DNA of 64,000 bases from JANMDU01 sp031375105 (GTDB taxonomy: Bacteria; Pseudomonadota; Gammaproteobacteria; Burkholderiales; Burkholderiaceae_C). Position 1 is the stretch's first letter, and the number at the start of each line of letters is the position of its first letter. The stretch lies in contig JANMHJ010000016.1 in NCBI GenBank assembly GCA_031375105.1, forward strand, positions 1-64,000, read 5' to 3'. Under the pieces are notes generated by a model. It saw nothing but the letters and a program-made list of their open reading frames with translations, searched no databases and was not told where the DNA came from. Positions 9,771 to 18,703 of this stretch are shown piece by piece. A program made the position numbers and the translations under genes.

Positions 9771-10679
9771 ATGAAGATTCGAATCGCCACCCGTGAAAGC
9801 CGCCTTGCCCTCTGGCAGGCCGAGCATGTGCAAAGCCTCTTGCAAGCGCAGGGCCACAGCGTGAGCCTGGTGCCGATGACCACGCGCGGCGACCAAATTT
9901 TGGATCGTACGCTCTCCAAAGTGGGCGGCAAAGGCTTGTTTGTGAAAGAGCTGGAGTTGGCGCTGCAAGAAGATCGCGCAGATATTGCGGTGCATAGCCT
10001 CAAAGACGTACCCATGCAGCTTGCGCCTGAGTTTGCCTTGGCCTGTGTGATGGAGCGGGAAGACCCGCGCGATGCGCTGGTGTCGCCGCGCTTTCGCTCT
10101 CTGGAGGCGTTACCCGAAGGCAGCGTGGTGGGCACGTCGAGCTTGCGGCGCATGGTGCTCTTGCAAGCGCTGCGGCCCGATGTGAAGATCGAGCCATTGC
10201 GCGGCAATTTGGACACGCGCCTGCGCAAACTCGATGAAGGCCAGTATGCGGCCATCGTGCTGGCAGCGGCGGGTTTGAAGCGGCTGGGTTTGGCGCAGCG
10301 CATTGCGCAGACTTTTGAACCCGAGACGATGCTGCCCGCTGCTGGGCAGGGCGCTTTGGGCATTGAAATTTTGAGCCTTCGCGCGGACTTACGCGAAGCG
10401 CTCGCGCCGCTGGCGCATGAGGCCACTTGGCTGGCCGTGAGTGCGGAGCGGGAAGTCAGCCGCAGCATGGGCGGCAGCTGCTCAATGCCGCTGGCTGCGT
10501 TTGCGACATTTCAGGGCGATGCCTTGGCTTTGCATGCAGCTTGGGGCGATCCTGAACAGCCGGGGCGGTTGGTGCGTGCGCAGGGCCGCAGCGTGGTCCC
10601 CAACCACGCGGCGGCGCGTGGGCTGGGCGAACGCTTGGCCGCGCAGCTCAAAGCGGGCGGTGCGCGGCTTTTGGCTTGA
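9771..10679 (+). CDS. hemC: Hydroxymethylbilane synthase (porphobilinogen deaminase)
   Basis: Polymerises four porphobilinogen molecules into hydroxymethylbilane in haem synthesis. The frame is open from 9735, but family alignment favours the ATG at 9771 (MKIRIATRESRLALWQA), giving 302 residues. The substrate-binding region VHSLKDVPMQL and the arginine-rich GTSSLRRM and GNLDTRLRKLD are present. The cysteine binding the dipyrromethane cofactor is Cys237 in GGSCSMPLAAF. First gene of a hem cluster; hemD starts 16 nt after its stop. Confidence 0.97.
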   Translation: MKIRIATRESRLALWQAEHVQSLLQAQGHSVSLVPMTTRGDQILDRTLSKVGGKGLFVKELELALQEDRADIAVHSLKDVPMQLAPEFALACVMEREDPRDALVSPRFRSLEALPEGSVVGTSSLRRMVLLQALRPDVKIEPLRGNLDTRLRKLDEGQYAAIVLAAAGLKRLGLAQRIAQTFEPETMLPAAGQGALGIEILSLRADLREALAPLAHEATWLAVSAEREVSRSMGGSCSMPLAAFATFQGDALALHAAWGDPEQPGRLVRAQGRSVVPNHAAARGLGERLAAQLKAGGARLLA

Positions 10680-10695
10680 ATGGTCATTAGCTACC

Positions 10696-11505
10696 ATGCA
10701 CCTGATCGTCACCCGGCCCGCGCAGCAAGCAGATGAATGGCTGGCTGCGCTGCGAACCGCAGGGCACAATGCCGAACATTTGCCATTGATCGAGATCGCG
10801 CTTGCGTGCAGTGCGCAAGATCTGGCGGCGCGCAAACAGGCTTTACAAAGCGTCAGCCATGTGCAAACGCTGATGTTTGTCAGCAGCAATGCCGCAACAC
10901 ATTTTTTTAAGCCAAAATGGCCGCATTCCCATATAGAATATGCGCAGGGTGCTATGGAAATAATAGTAAATAGCTCCTCGAAACTGCGCTGCTGGGCAAC
11001 CGGGCCTGGCACAGTACGTGCGTTGCTGGCGGCGGGTGTGCCTGGCGAGAAGATCGATGCGCCCGCGCATGAAGCGGGGCAGTTTGATTCCGAGGCGCTG
11101 TGGCAGATCGTGCGGTCTCAGGTGAATCCTCACAGCCACGTGCTGATCGTGCGTGGCCGCGATGTCGATACGCCCGACAGCAGCCGCGATTGGCTGGCGC
11201 AGCAGATCGAAGCGTGTGGCGCACAGGCCAGCAGCTTGGTGGTGTATGAGCGGCGTGCGCCGGTTTTTACGGCGCAGCAGCGTGCGCAAGCGCAAGCTTG
11301 GCTTGAGGATGGCAGTGTGTGGCTGCTCAGCAGCTCTCAGGCGCTGCGCCATGTGCCTGCAGAGCTCGATGTCACGCAGGCTATTTGCATTTGCACACAC
11401 GAGCGCATCGCACAAGCGGCCAAGATACGAGGCTTTGCTGTTGTTTGCACGTCACGCCCCACCGTGCGCGATGTGGTGGCCTCGATAAAATCGCTGCATG
11501 AGTGA
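10696..11505 (+). CDS. hemD: Uroporphyrinogen-III synthase
   Basis: Cyclises hydroxymethylbilane with inversion of ring D. The frame is open from 10441, but the ATG at 10696 begins MHLIVTRPAQQADEWLAAL, the usual family start, giving 269 residues. Other family features are MFVSSNAATHFF, the glycine-rich RCWATGPGTVRALLAAGV and LIVRGRDVDTPDSSRDWLAQ. Residues about 69-92 carry repeat copy R3, lengthening the loop between the SSNA motif and the ATGPGT motif. The 3' end overlaps hemX by 8 nt, which suggests coupled translation. Confidence 0.93.
   Translation: MHLIVTRPAQQADEWLAALRTAGHNAEHLPLIEIALACSAQDLAARKQALQSVSHVQTLMFVSSNAATHFFKPKWPHSHIEYAQGAMEIIVNSSSKLRCWATGPGTVRALLAAGVPGEKIDAPAHEAGQFDSEALWQIVRSQVNPHSHVLIVRGRDVDTPDSSRDWLAQQIEACGAQASSLVVYERRAPVFTAQQRAQAQAWLEDGSVWLLSSSQALRHVPAELDVTQAICICTHERIAQAAKIRGFAVVCTSRPTVRDVVASIKSLHE
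10901..10970 (+). repeat. Dispersed two-hairpin repeat, copy R3 (inside hemD)
   Basis: Nearly full length: TTTAAGCCAAAATGGCC, CATATAGAATATGCGCAG, then GGTGCTATGGAAATAATAGT. Translated in frame as KPKWPHSHIEYAQGAMEIIV, the same frame as copies R2 and R12. Confidence 0.85.
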
Positions 11506-12616
11506 TGCACCTCCCGTCCAGCCTGTTGAAGCTTCTCCTGCGGCTGTCGTTGCGCCTGCATCGCCTGCGCCGCCAGCTGCAACCGCCGCTCTGCCCACCA
11601 AAGCCACTCTGTTTTTGATAGCACTTGCCGCAGGTGCACTGTTGCTGAGCGGCAGTTTATGGCTCAAACTCTCGAATATTCAAGAGGCCTTGGCGCGCCA
11701 AAGCGCAGATGCCAGCACAGCTTCGGTGGAAGGGCGCACCTTGGCCAAATCGGCGCAAGAGGCGGTGAAAGAAGTGGCCACACGCCAAGCCCTTCTGGAA
11801 AACCGCTTGAGCGAGGTCGCTTTGCAGCGCAGCCAACTGGATGATTTGATACAAAGCCTGTCGCGTTCGCGGGATGAAAACTTGGTCGTTGATGTCGACT
11901 CTGCGCTGCGCTTGGCGCAGCAGCAAGCCAATCTCACGGGGAGTTTGGAGCCACTTTTGGCTGCCCTGCGCAGCGCCGAGCAGCGCGTGGGCCGCGCCGC
12001 CCAGCCGCGCTTAGCGCCCCTACTGCGTGCACTGGCCAAAGACATGGATCGCGTTAAATCTGCCAATGTGGCCGACACGCCCAGCCTGCTGATCAAGCTG
12101 GATGAATTGGTGCGCTTGGTCGATGACATGCCCTTGGCCAATGCCGTGGCTGTGGCCGCCAAACCCGTACAAAGCACCTTGCCCACGCGCACGGTGGCAA
12201 GCCAAGCGCCGCAAAGTTCTGGACTGCTCAGCGCCGCGCCAGAGTGGCTCAAAGCGCTGTTGGGTGCGGTGCGCGAGGAGGCGCGGGCGCTGGTGCGTGT
12301 GAGCCGCATCGACACACCCGAGGCCGCGCTGCTCTCGCCGGAGCAAAGCTTTTTCGCCCGCGAAAATCTGAAATTGAAACTGCTCAACGCCCGCCTGGCT
12401 TTGCTCTCGCGCCAATTTGAAACCACGCGCAGCGATTTGGCTGGTGCGACCAGCCTGATCAACCGCTATTTCGATGCCAGCTCGCGCAATGTGCAGCAAG
12501 GCAGCGGCCTTTTGGTGCAATTGCAAGCGCAGATCAAGCGCGCCGAACAGCCGCGCATCGACGACACGCTCGCCGCATTGGCCACGCTCTCGGCCGGCGC
12601 TACGCAGGGCAAATGA
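11498..12616 (+). CDS. hemX: HemX-type membrane protein (uroporphyrinogen-III C-methyltransferase-like)
   Basis: 372 residues: a short Pro/Ala-rich cytoplasmic N-terminus, one membrane span at about 33-55 (LFLIALAAGALLLSGSLWL), then a long helical, probably coiled-coil domain facing the periplasm. It matches the HemX family found between hemD and hemY in many proteobacteria; it lacks the SAM-binding methyltransferase motifs, so the enzyme name sometimes attached to the family does not apply. Its precise role is not established. The start overlaps hemD by 8 nt and its stop overlaps hemY as ATGA. Confidence 0.85.
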   Translation: MSDAPPVQPVEASPAAVVAPASPAPPAATAALPTKATLFLIALAAGALLLSGSLWLKLSNIQEALARQSADASTASVEGRTLAKSAQEAVKEVATRQALLENRLSEVALQRSQLDDLIQSLSRSRDENLVVDVDSALRLAQQQANLTGSLEPLLAALRSAEQRVGRAAQPRLAPLLRALAKDMDRVKSANVADTPSLLIKLDELVRLVDDMPLANAVAVAAKPVQSTLPTRTVASQAPQSSGLLSAAPEWLKALLGAVREEARALVRVSRIDTPEAALLSPEQSFFARENLKLKLLNARLALLSRQFETTRSDLAGATSLINRYFDASSRNVQQGSGLLVQLQAQIKRAEQPRIDDTLAALATLSAGATQGK

Positions 12617-13902
12617 TGCGCTTTGCCCTGTGGCTTCTGGCGATTTTTGCTGCTGCTGTGGGCATTGCCCTGTTTGCCACGCGCTCAAGCGGCACAGTGA
12701 CTTTGTTTTGGCCGCCCTATCGCATTGATCTGTCGCTTAACTTGGTGCTGCTGCTGCTGGCCGCGTTGTTTGTGCTGCTGCATCTGGCGATTCGTGCGCT
12801 TGGCGCGCTGGCCGATCTGCCCTCGCAGGCCAAGGCGTGGCGCGCCAGCCAGCGCCAGCAGGCGATGCATGCCGAGCTGCGCGACGCGATGGCGCATCTG
12901 CTATCGGGCCGCTTTGCACGCGCCAAAAAGCAAGCGCTGCAAGCGCATCAACATGCGTTGGCGCTGGCTTCTGAAGCGGGGCAAAAAAGCCATTGCATTG
13001 AGGTGCAATCCATGAGCCTTTTGATTGCCGCCGAGGCCGCGCAATCTTTGCAAGACGTGCCTGAGCGCGAGCGCCTGCTGCAAGCTGCGCTCTTGGTGCC
13101 GCTGCCTAAAAATGCACAACATTTCAAAGAAGGCATCACGCTGCGCAGCGCCCGTTGGATGATTGATGAGCACGATCCTTCTACCTCGCTCACGCGCCTG
13201 TCCACGCTCTCGCAAGGGGCTCAAAGGCGCACCCTCGCTCTGCGCCTCAAACTTCGCGCCCTGCAATTGGCCAAGCTGCAAGCGCAGGCCTTGGAGACAG
13301 CGCGGCTGCTGGCCAAACACGGAGGGTTTTCTGCCTCAGCAGCGCAAAGCATTGTGCGCAGCTTGGCCATCGCATCTCTGAGCGAAGCGCACGATGCCGA
13401 TCAAATCACCCGCGCTTGGAATCAGCTCACACCCGCAGAAAAAGCGCAGCCCGAAGTGGCCACGCATGCGGCGCTGCGCTTGGTCAATCTCTCAGCCGGC
13501 TCGCCCGAGGCGCAAGAGTTGCACGAGCGCGCCCGCGCATGGATCGAGCCGATTTGGCAGCGTTATCCGCAGATCGGCGAGTCAGCGCAAATCCGCATCG
13601 TGCGGGCGCTGGAAGCGAGCTTTTCAGCGGGCGGCGGCGCATCGCTGGATCACGCCTGGCTTGCAAAAATAGAAATCGCGCAACGCCAGTTGCCCCACGA
13701 TGCACGCTTGCAATACCTGGCCGGCATGGCCTGCCTGCATCGCCAGCTGTGGGGCAAAGCGCAACAGCTGCTGGCTGGCTGCGCAGCGCATCTGGGCGAT
13801 GAGAGCTTGAAACGCAGCGCCTGGCGCAATCTGGCGTTTCTGGCCGAGCAGCGCGGCGATGAAGCAGCAACGCTAGCCGCTTGGAAAAAAGCAGCGCATT
13901 GA
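12613..13902 (+). CDS. hemY: HemY N-terminal-domain membrane protein
   Basis: 429 residues with two N-terminal membrane spans (about 3-22 and 38-62) around the family signature GTVTLFWPPYRIDLSLNLVL. The rest is an Ala/Leu/Gln-rich helical repeat domain like TPR arrays. Proteobacterial HemY is genetically tied to haem synthesis, but it is not the protoporphyrinogen oxidase called HemY in Gram-positive bacteria. Overlaps hemX by 4 nt and ends the hemCDXY operon. Confidence 0.88.
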   Translation: MMRFALWLLAIFAAAVGIALFATRSSGTVTLFWPPYRIDLSLNLVLLLLAALFVLLHLAIRALGALADLPSQAKAWRASQRQQAMHAELRDAMAHLLSGRFARAKKQALQAHQHALALASEAGQKSHCIEVQSMSLLIAAEAAQSLQDVPERERLLQAALLVPLPKNAQHFKEGITLRSARWMIDEHDPSTSLTRLSTLSQGAQRRTLALRLKLRALQLAKLQAQALETARLLAKHGGFSASAAQSIVRSLAIASLSEAHDADQITRAWNQLTPAEKAQPEVATHAALRLVNLSAGSPEAQELHERARAWIEPIWQRYPQIGESAQIRIVRALEASFSAGGGASLDHAWLAKIEIAQRQLPHDARLQYLAGMACLHRQLWGKAQQLLAGCAAHLGDESLKRSAWRNLAFLAEQRGDEAATLAAWKKAAH

Positions 13903-13930
13903 ATCGATCTGCCTGTGATAGCCTAGCGGT

Positions 13931-15775
13931 ATGGAACATTCCTCTTGGCTCACTAACTCCCTGATTTTTCTGGCCGCTGCGGTGGCTGCCGTGCCGATTG
14001 CCAAGGCCCTGGGCCTCGGGGCCATCATTGGCTATTTGGCCGCAGGCATCGTGATTGGGCCCTGGGGATTAGGTTTGGTCAGTGATGTGCAAAGCATTTT
14101 GCATTTCGCGGAGTTTGGCGTGGTATTGATGCTGTTTTTGGTGGGCTTGGAGCTGGAGCCACGTCGTTTGTGGGAGCTGCGCAGGCCGATCTTCGGCTGG
14201 GGTTCGGCTCAAATGATTGGCTGCACTGCTATTTTATTAATAGCATTTGGCGCAATATCTATAACGGCCAGTGGCCTCAATCTCTCATGGAAAGTGGTTT
14301 TGGTGGCGGCTTTGGGCTTGGCGCTCTCATCGACCGCGATTGCGCTGCAGGTGCTCGGGGAGCGCAATCAGTTGCCCACCACGGGTGGGCAATCGGCGTT
14401 TTCTATTTTGCTGTTTCAAGATGTGGCGGCGATTCCTATTCTTGCGCTGCTGCCGCTCTTGGCCGTCTCGGGTGCGGCAGACGGCGGTAATGCGTGGCTG
14501 GAAGCGGGTAAGGCGGTGGCTGTGATCGCAGCCATCATCGTTGGCGGGCGGCTGCTACTGCGCAAAGCACTGCGCTGGATCGCAGGCAGCAAAACACCTG
14601 AGATTTTTACCGCTGCCTCGCTCTTGCTGGTGGTGGCGATTGCTGCTTTGATGCAGTTCGTCGGTTTGTCGATGGCGCTGGGCGCATTTCTCGCGGGCGT
14701 GCTGCTGGCTGAGAGTGAATACCGGCGCGAGCTAGAAACCGATATTGAGCCCTTCAAAGGCTTGCTACTCGGCCTGTTTTTCATGGCCGTGGGTATGAGC
14801 ATTGATTTTGGTGTGCTCAAGGCCTCTCCGCTGCTGATCGCGGCTTTGGTGATTTCTTTCATGGCACTCAAAGGCGCGGTGATTTATGGCTTGGCGCGGC
14901 TGATGGGGCTGCCGTTTCAGGAGCGGCCATTGTTTGTGCTGATGCTGGCCCAGGGTGGTGAATTTGCCTTTGTGGTGTTTCAACAGGCGGTGGGGCTGAA
15001 GATTTTTGATGCGCAAACCGGCTCGCTCTTGGTGGGTGCGGTGGCGCTGTCTATGCTGCTCTCGCCGCTGATTTTGGTGTTGATTGACAAATTTCTCATG
15101 CCGCGCTTTGCCAACTGCGGCAAGTCCGATGTGGCGGAAATCAGCGAAGAGCAGCATGCACCGATCATCGTTGCGGGCGTGGGCCGCTATGGGCAAATCA
15201 TCTTGCGCGTGCTCGCCGCTTCGGGCTACAAAGCCACGGTGCTTGATCATGATCCTGAGCAAGTGCAAGGCCTGATGCGCTTTGGTTACCGCGCTTTTTA
15301 CGGCGATGCCACGCGCTTGGATTTGCTGCGCACCGCAGGCGCGGCCACGGCCAAGGTGTTGGTGGTGGCAGTCGATGGTGTGGAGCAGAGCTTGGAGATT
15401 GTGGATATTTGCAAAGAGCACTTCCCGCAGTTGCAATTGATCGTGCGCGCTCGCAATGTACAGCACTATTACGAGCTGCGTGCACGTGGCGTGACGCTGA
15501 TTCAACGCGAAACCTTTGAGTCAGCCCTGCTGTCTGCTGAAGATACGCTGCAAGCGCTTGGCCTTTCCTCGCACGATGCGCATGTGACGGCGCAGCGCTT
15601 CCGTACCCACAATCTCGCGCAAATCGAAACCGCGTGGCCGCACCACAAAGACCAAGAGCGCCTGATCAGCATTGCCAAGGCAGGGCGGCAGCAGTTGGAA
15701 GAGCTGATGGCGCAAGAGCGAGAGGTGACGATGCTCGGTGCGGATCGTATTGCGCATCCTCCTCGACGGGATTGA
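13931..15775 (+). CDS. KefB/KefC-type potassium:proton antiporter (CPA2 family) with Rossmann nucleotide-binding domain
   Basis: 614 residues. Residues 1-385 form about 12 membrane spans with CPA2 motifs (GAIIGYLAAGIVIGPWGLGL; FLVGLELEPRRLWELR; ALSSTAIALQVLGER). A TrkA-N domain begins near 415 with the Gly motif VAGVGRYGQ and continues to the acidic VLDHDPEQV. The expected job is potassium efflux in exchange for protons, gated by nucleotide or glutathione adducts. No ancillary kefF/kefG gene is adjacent, so glutathione control is unproven. Residues about 100-115, between two membrane spans, are encoded by repeat copy R4. Follows hemY after 28 nt on the same strand. Confidence 0.9.
   Translation: MEHSSWLTNSLIFLAAAVAAVPIAKALGLGAIIGYLAAGIVIGPWGLGLVSDVQSILHFAEFGVVLMLFLVGLELEPRRLWELRRPIFGWGSAQMIGCTAILLIAFGAISITASGLNLSWKVVLVAALGLALSSTAIALQVLGERNQLPTTGGQSAFSILLFQDVAAIPILALLPLLAVSGAADGGNAWLEAGKAVAVIAAIIVGGRLLLRKALRWIAGSKTPEIFTAASLLLVVAIAALMQFVGLSMALGAFLAGVLLAESEYRRELETDIEPFKGLLLGLFFMAVGMSIDFGVLKASPLLIAALVISFMALKGAVIYGLARLMGLPFQERPLFVLMLAQGGEFAFVVFQQAVGLKIFDAQTGSLLVGAVALSMLLSPLILVLIDKFLMPRFANCGKSDVAEISEEQHAPIIVAGVGRYGQIILRVLAASGYKATVLDHDPEQVQGLMRFGYRAFYGDATRLDLLRTAGAATAKVLVVAVDGVEQSLEIVDICKEHFPQLQLIVRARNVQHYYELRARGVTLIQRETFESALLSAEDTLQALGLSSHDAHVTAQRFRTHNLAQIETAWPHHKDQERLISIAKAGRQQLEELMAQEREVTMLGADRIAHPPRRD
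14228..14277 (-). repeat. Dispersed two-hairpin repeat, copy R4 (inside the kef antiporter gene)
   Basis: The perfect terminal hairpin GCTATTTTATTAATAGC is followed by GGCGCAATATCTATAACGGCC, read in antisense orientation. Translated in frame as AILLIAFGAISITAS, which is hydrophobic enough to pass as membrane sequence. Confidence 0.85.
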
Positions 15776-15776
15776 T

Positions 15777-15833
15777 GCTATTGATTTTGTAGCTAACTAC
15801 CTAGGTTTTATAACGGCTATTGGCCTGTTTTGA
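15777..15833 (-). repeat. Dispersed two-hairpin repeat, copy R5 (intergenic)
   Basis: GCTATTGATTTTGTAGC, a spacer, then TTTTATAACGGCTATTGGCC. It lies immediately after the stop codon of the antiporter gene. Confidence 0.8.
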
Positions 15834-16067
15834 AGTATTTTTACGCTCTTGGCCTGTGCTCGGCGTATGCGTCATGGCCTCATGGTCTCCCTCGGGAGTT
15901 AGGCGACACGCGTCGCCTGAAACGATGGTGGAAACGCCGCCCGTTTCCTGACCCTGCGTCCAACAAATCGGCCATGCCCCCAGCCCTTGCCTCACTCGTG
16001 GCCGCTCTCTCCACGAAGAAGCCTTGCGCACATCAAACCAACAGCAGCATGCTTGAAGAGCGCAAAT
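15834..16067. other. Non-coding stretch between repeats R5 and R6
   Basis: No convincing gene. One clear hairpin is visible (AGGCGAC at 15901-15907 paired with GTCGCCT at 15912-15918). A stretch CTGACCCTGC near 15949-15958 also occurs in the 90-nt core of the palindromic elements at 51.1-51.5 kb, so this may be an eroded relative. An 81-residue open frame (15830-16075) has no family resemblance and overlaps repeats on both sides. Confidence 0.4.
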
Positions 16068-16128
16068 CACTATAAATTTCGTAGCGCCTCACGCAATAAG
16101 CATAACGGCCAACCATTGATTTGGCTCC
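16068..16128 (-). repeat. Dispersed two-hairpin repeat, copy R6 (intergenic)
   Basis: CACTATAAATTTCGTAGCG, then CACGCAATAAGCATAACGGCC and a diverged distal hairpin (TTGATTTGGC). Located 60 bp upstream of argS, so it lies in the argS promoter or leader region. Confidence 0.75.
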
Positions 16129-16188
16129 GAAAATGTGCATAAAACCCACACCAGCAGCCCACCGACCCAGCCCCTTTAAAATCACGGC

Positions 16189-17886
16189 ATGCAATCTGTC
16201 AAAAAAGAATTACTCGCCGCTCTCGCGCTTGAATTGGAAAACCTGTCGCTTGGCGCGGGTAGCAAAGCTGCGTTTGAATCGCCCAAAGTCGCTGAACACG
16301 GCGATTTCGCTTGCACAGCGGCGATGCAATTGGCCAAAGCCTTGAAACAAAACCCTCGCGAGCTGGCTGCAAATCTGCGCGTGTTGCTCCTGAAAAATGA
16401 GCGATTTGCCAAATGGGTCAGTGATATTGAAATCGCCGGTCCGGGCTTTATCAATGTGCGGCTCAAGCCTTCGGCCAAGCAAGAGGTCGTGCGCGAGGTG
16501 TTGGCGCAAGCGGATTGCTACGGGTATCAAAAAGAAACCGGCAAAAAGATGATGGTGGAGTTTGTCTCTGCCAATCCTACCGGCCCGCTGCACGTTGGGC
16601 ATGGTCGCCAAGCGGCTTTGGGTGACGCGATTTGCAATCTTTGGGCAACGCAGGGCGAGCAGGTGTATCGGGAGTTTTACTACAACGACGCAGGCGTGCA
16701 GATCAACAATTTGGCCATCTCCACCCAACTGCGTGCCCAAGGCTACACGCCTGAGAGCCCTGAGTGGCCAAAGGGCGAGACGGCGAATGTTTACAACGGG
16801 CAATACATTGCCGATATTGCACAAGATTTCCTTGCAAAAAAAACCGTGCAAGCCGATGACCGCAGCTTCACTGCCAGCGGTGATGTGGACGATCTGGAAG
16901 GCCTGCGCGAATTCGCCGTGGCCTATTTGCGCCGCGAGCAAGATTTGGATTTGCAGGCTTTTGGTGTCAAGTTTGACAACTACTACCTTGAATCCAGCCT
17001 GTACACCAGTGGCCGGGTCGAGCAAACCGTACAAAAGCTGATCGCCGCCAGCAAAACCTATGAAAAAGACGGCGCACTTTGGCTCAAATCCACCGATTAC
17101 GGCGACGACAAAGACCGCGTCATGAAAAAGAGCGACGGCTCTTATACCTACTTCGTGCCCGATGTGGCCTACCACCTGGCCAAATGGGAGCGCGGCTTCA
17201 CACGCGTCGTCAACATCCAAGGCACAGACCATCACGGCACGATTGCGCGCGTGCGCGCGGGCTTGCAAGCTGCGGGCGCGGGCATTCCGCAAGGCTACCC
17301 CGATTACGTGCTGCACACCATGGTGCGCGTGATGAAAGACGGCCAAGAAATCAAAATCTCCAAGCGCACGGGTGGTTATGTCACGCTGCGCGATTTGATT
17401 GACTGGACGAGCAAAGATGCGGTGCGCTTCTTCCTGCTCTCGCGCAAGCCCGATACCGAATACACCTTTGACGTGGATTTGGCCGTGCAGAAGAACAATG
17501 ACAACCCGGTGTTTTATGTGCAGTATGCGCATGCCCGCATCTGCTCGGTACTCGCGGCATGGAGCGAAAAAGAAGGCGGCGACGCGACCTCTTTGAACAG
17601 TGTGAATCTCGATGCGCTTAGCAGCACCCCGGCACAATCGCTGATGCTGCAATTGGCCAAATATCCCGACATGCTCACAGCAGCAGCCCGCGATTTTGCG
17701 GCGCATGATGTGACGTTCTACTTGCGCGACTTGGCCGCCACTTACCACAGCTACTACGATGCCGAGCGCATCTTGGTGGATGATGAAAGCGTGAAAAAAG
17801 CCCGCTTAGCGCTCGTCGCCGCCACAGCGCAGGTGATTCGTAACGGTTTGGCCATTCTGGGTGTGAGCGCACCCGCTAAGATGTGA
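16189..17886 (+). CDS. argS: Arginyl-tRNA synthetase
   Basis: Class I aminoacyl-tRNA synthetase charging tRNA-Arg. 565 residues, the usual length. The N-terminal additional domain is at about 1-115; the HIGH-type motif is in ANPTGPLHVGHGR (HVGH 135-138); the KMSKS-equivalent is KISKRTGGYVTL near residue 387; the DALR-type anticodon-binding domain (YVQYAHARICSVL onward) closes the protein. It heads a likely operon with the SPOR and dsbA genes; the SPOR gene starts within a few bases of the stop. Confidence 0.97.
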   Translation: MQSVKKELLAALALELENLSLGAGSKAAFESPKVAEHGDFACTAAMQLAKALKQNPRELAANLRVLLLKNERFAKWVSDIEIAGPGFINVRLKPSAKQEVVREVLAQADCYGYQKETGKKMMVEFVSANPTGPLHVGHGRQAALGDAICNLWATQGEQVYREFYYNDAGVQINNLAISTQLRAQGYTPESPEWPKGETANVYNGQYIADIAQDFLAKKTVQADDRSFTASGDVDDLEGLREFAVAYLRREQDLDLQAFGVKFDNYYLESSLYTSGRVEQTVQKLIAASKTYEKDGALWLKSTDYGDDKDRVMKKSDGSYTYFVPDVAYHLAKWERGFTRVVNIQGTDHHGTIARVRAGLQAAGAGIPQGYPDYVLHTMVRVMKDGQEIKISKRTGGYVTLRDLIDWTSKDAVRFFLLSRKPDTEYTFDVDLAVQKNNDNPVFYVQYAHARICSVLAAWSEKEGGDATSLNSVNLDALSSTPAQSLMLQLAKYPDMLTAAARDFAAHDVTFYLRDLAATYHSYYDAERILVDDESVKKARLALVAATAQVIRNGLAILGVSAPAKM

Positions 17887-17888
17887 AC

Positions 17889-18596
17889 ATGAACACAGTT
17901 TTTTCTTCCCACGCTGGCGCAAATGCAAATGCCAGAACGAAAACGCAAGGCGGCGGCACCTTTCTCGGCCTGATCATCGGTCTCTTGGTGGGCTTGGGTG
18001 CTGCGCTGGCCGTGGCGCTGTATGTGACCAAAGTGCCCGTACCTTTCATCAACAAAGGTGTCACCAAAAGCAGCGTTGACCAAGATGCGCAGGAAAGTCA
18101 GAAAAATAAAAACTGGGATCCCAATGCCCCGCTCTACGGCAAAAACCCAGCCAAGCCATCCGCCTCGGGCACCGTCGGCACGGCCACCACCGGCGTTTCG
18201 CCACCTGTTGCCGCCGCCAGCGCCCCCAAAGGCGCCGCTTCAGCGCCCAAAGCAGCCGCCTCAGCCGCCAAGGCTTCTGGCGATCCATTGGGTGATTTAG
18301 CCAAAGCCAAAACGGCTGGCATAGCCACAGCCACCGCCACCGTCTCTGGCGGGGCAGACCCTTTCACCTATTTCGTGCAAGCTGGCGCTTTCCGCACGCC
18401 CGAAGATGCCGAAGCGCAAAAAGCCAAGCTCACCATGGCTGGCTTTGAAGCCAAAATTACCGAGCGCGAGCAATCCGGGCGCACCGTCTTCCGTGTGCGC
18501 ATCGGCCCGCTAGACAAACAAGACGATGCCAACAAAGCCAAAGAAAAGCTCGACGGCGCAGGCTTTGAAACTGCGATTGTTCGGGTGCAACGTTAA
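17889..18596 (+). CDS. SPOR-domain inner-membrane protein (FtsN-like)
   Basis: 235 residues from the ATG at 17889 (a GTG at 17883, overlapping the argS stop, is an alternative start). Topology: cytoplasmic basic N-terminus, one span at about 24-46, an Ala/Pro/Lys-rich periplasmic linker (60-150), and a SPOR domain at about 157-235 (YFVQAGAFRTPEDAEAQKAK ... VRIGPL). SPOR domains bind denuded septal peptidoglycan, so a division-site role is likely. The argS-SPOR-dsbA order is common in Burkholderiales. It is too short and diverged to be called FtsN with certainty. Confidence 0.85.
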   Translation: MNTVFSSHAGANANARTKTQGGGTFLGLIIGLLVGLGAALAVALYVTKVPVPFINKGVTKSSVDQDAQESQKNKNWDPNAPLYGKNPAKPSASGTVGTATTGVSPPVAAASAPKGAASAPKAAASAAKASGDPLGDLAKAKTAGIATATATVSGGADPFTYFVQAGAFRTPEDAEAQKAKLTMAGFEAKITEREQSGRTVFRVRIGPLDKQDDANKAKEKLDGAGFETAIVRVQR

Positions 18597-18703
18597 ATTG
18601 TGCGCACATCGCCCGCCCGCGCCACAGGAACTTTGTCATCCGCGCCCGCCTCAGCTTCGTTCATTGATAATTGCAAATTGGCCTCAAGCCACAGGAGTTC
18701 CTC

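Noticed and set aside
15830..16075. 81-codon open frame between kef and argS
   Set aside because: It overlaps repeats R5 and R6, lacks a ribosome site and has no protein-like composition.
16210..17748. 512-codon minus-strand open frame opposite argS
   Set aside because: A shadow of argS; the plus-strand protein has all synthetase motifs and the antisense product has none.
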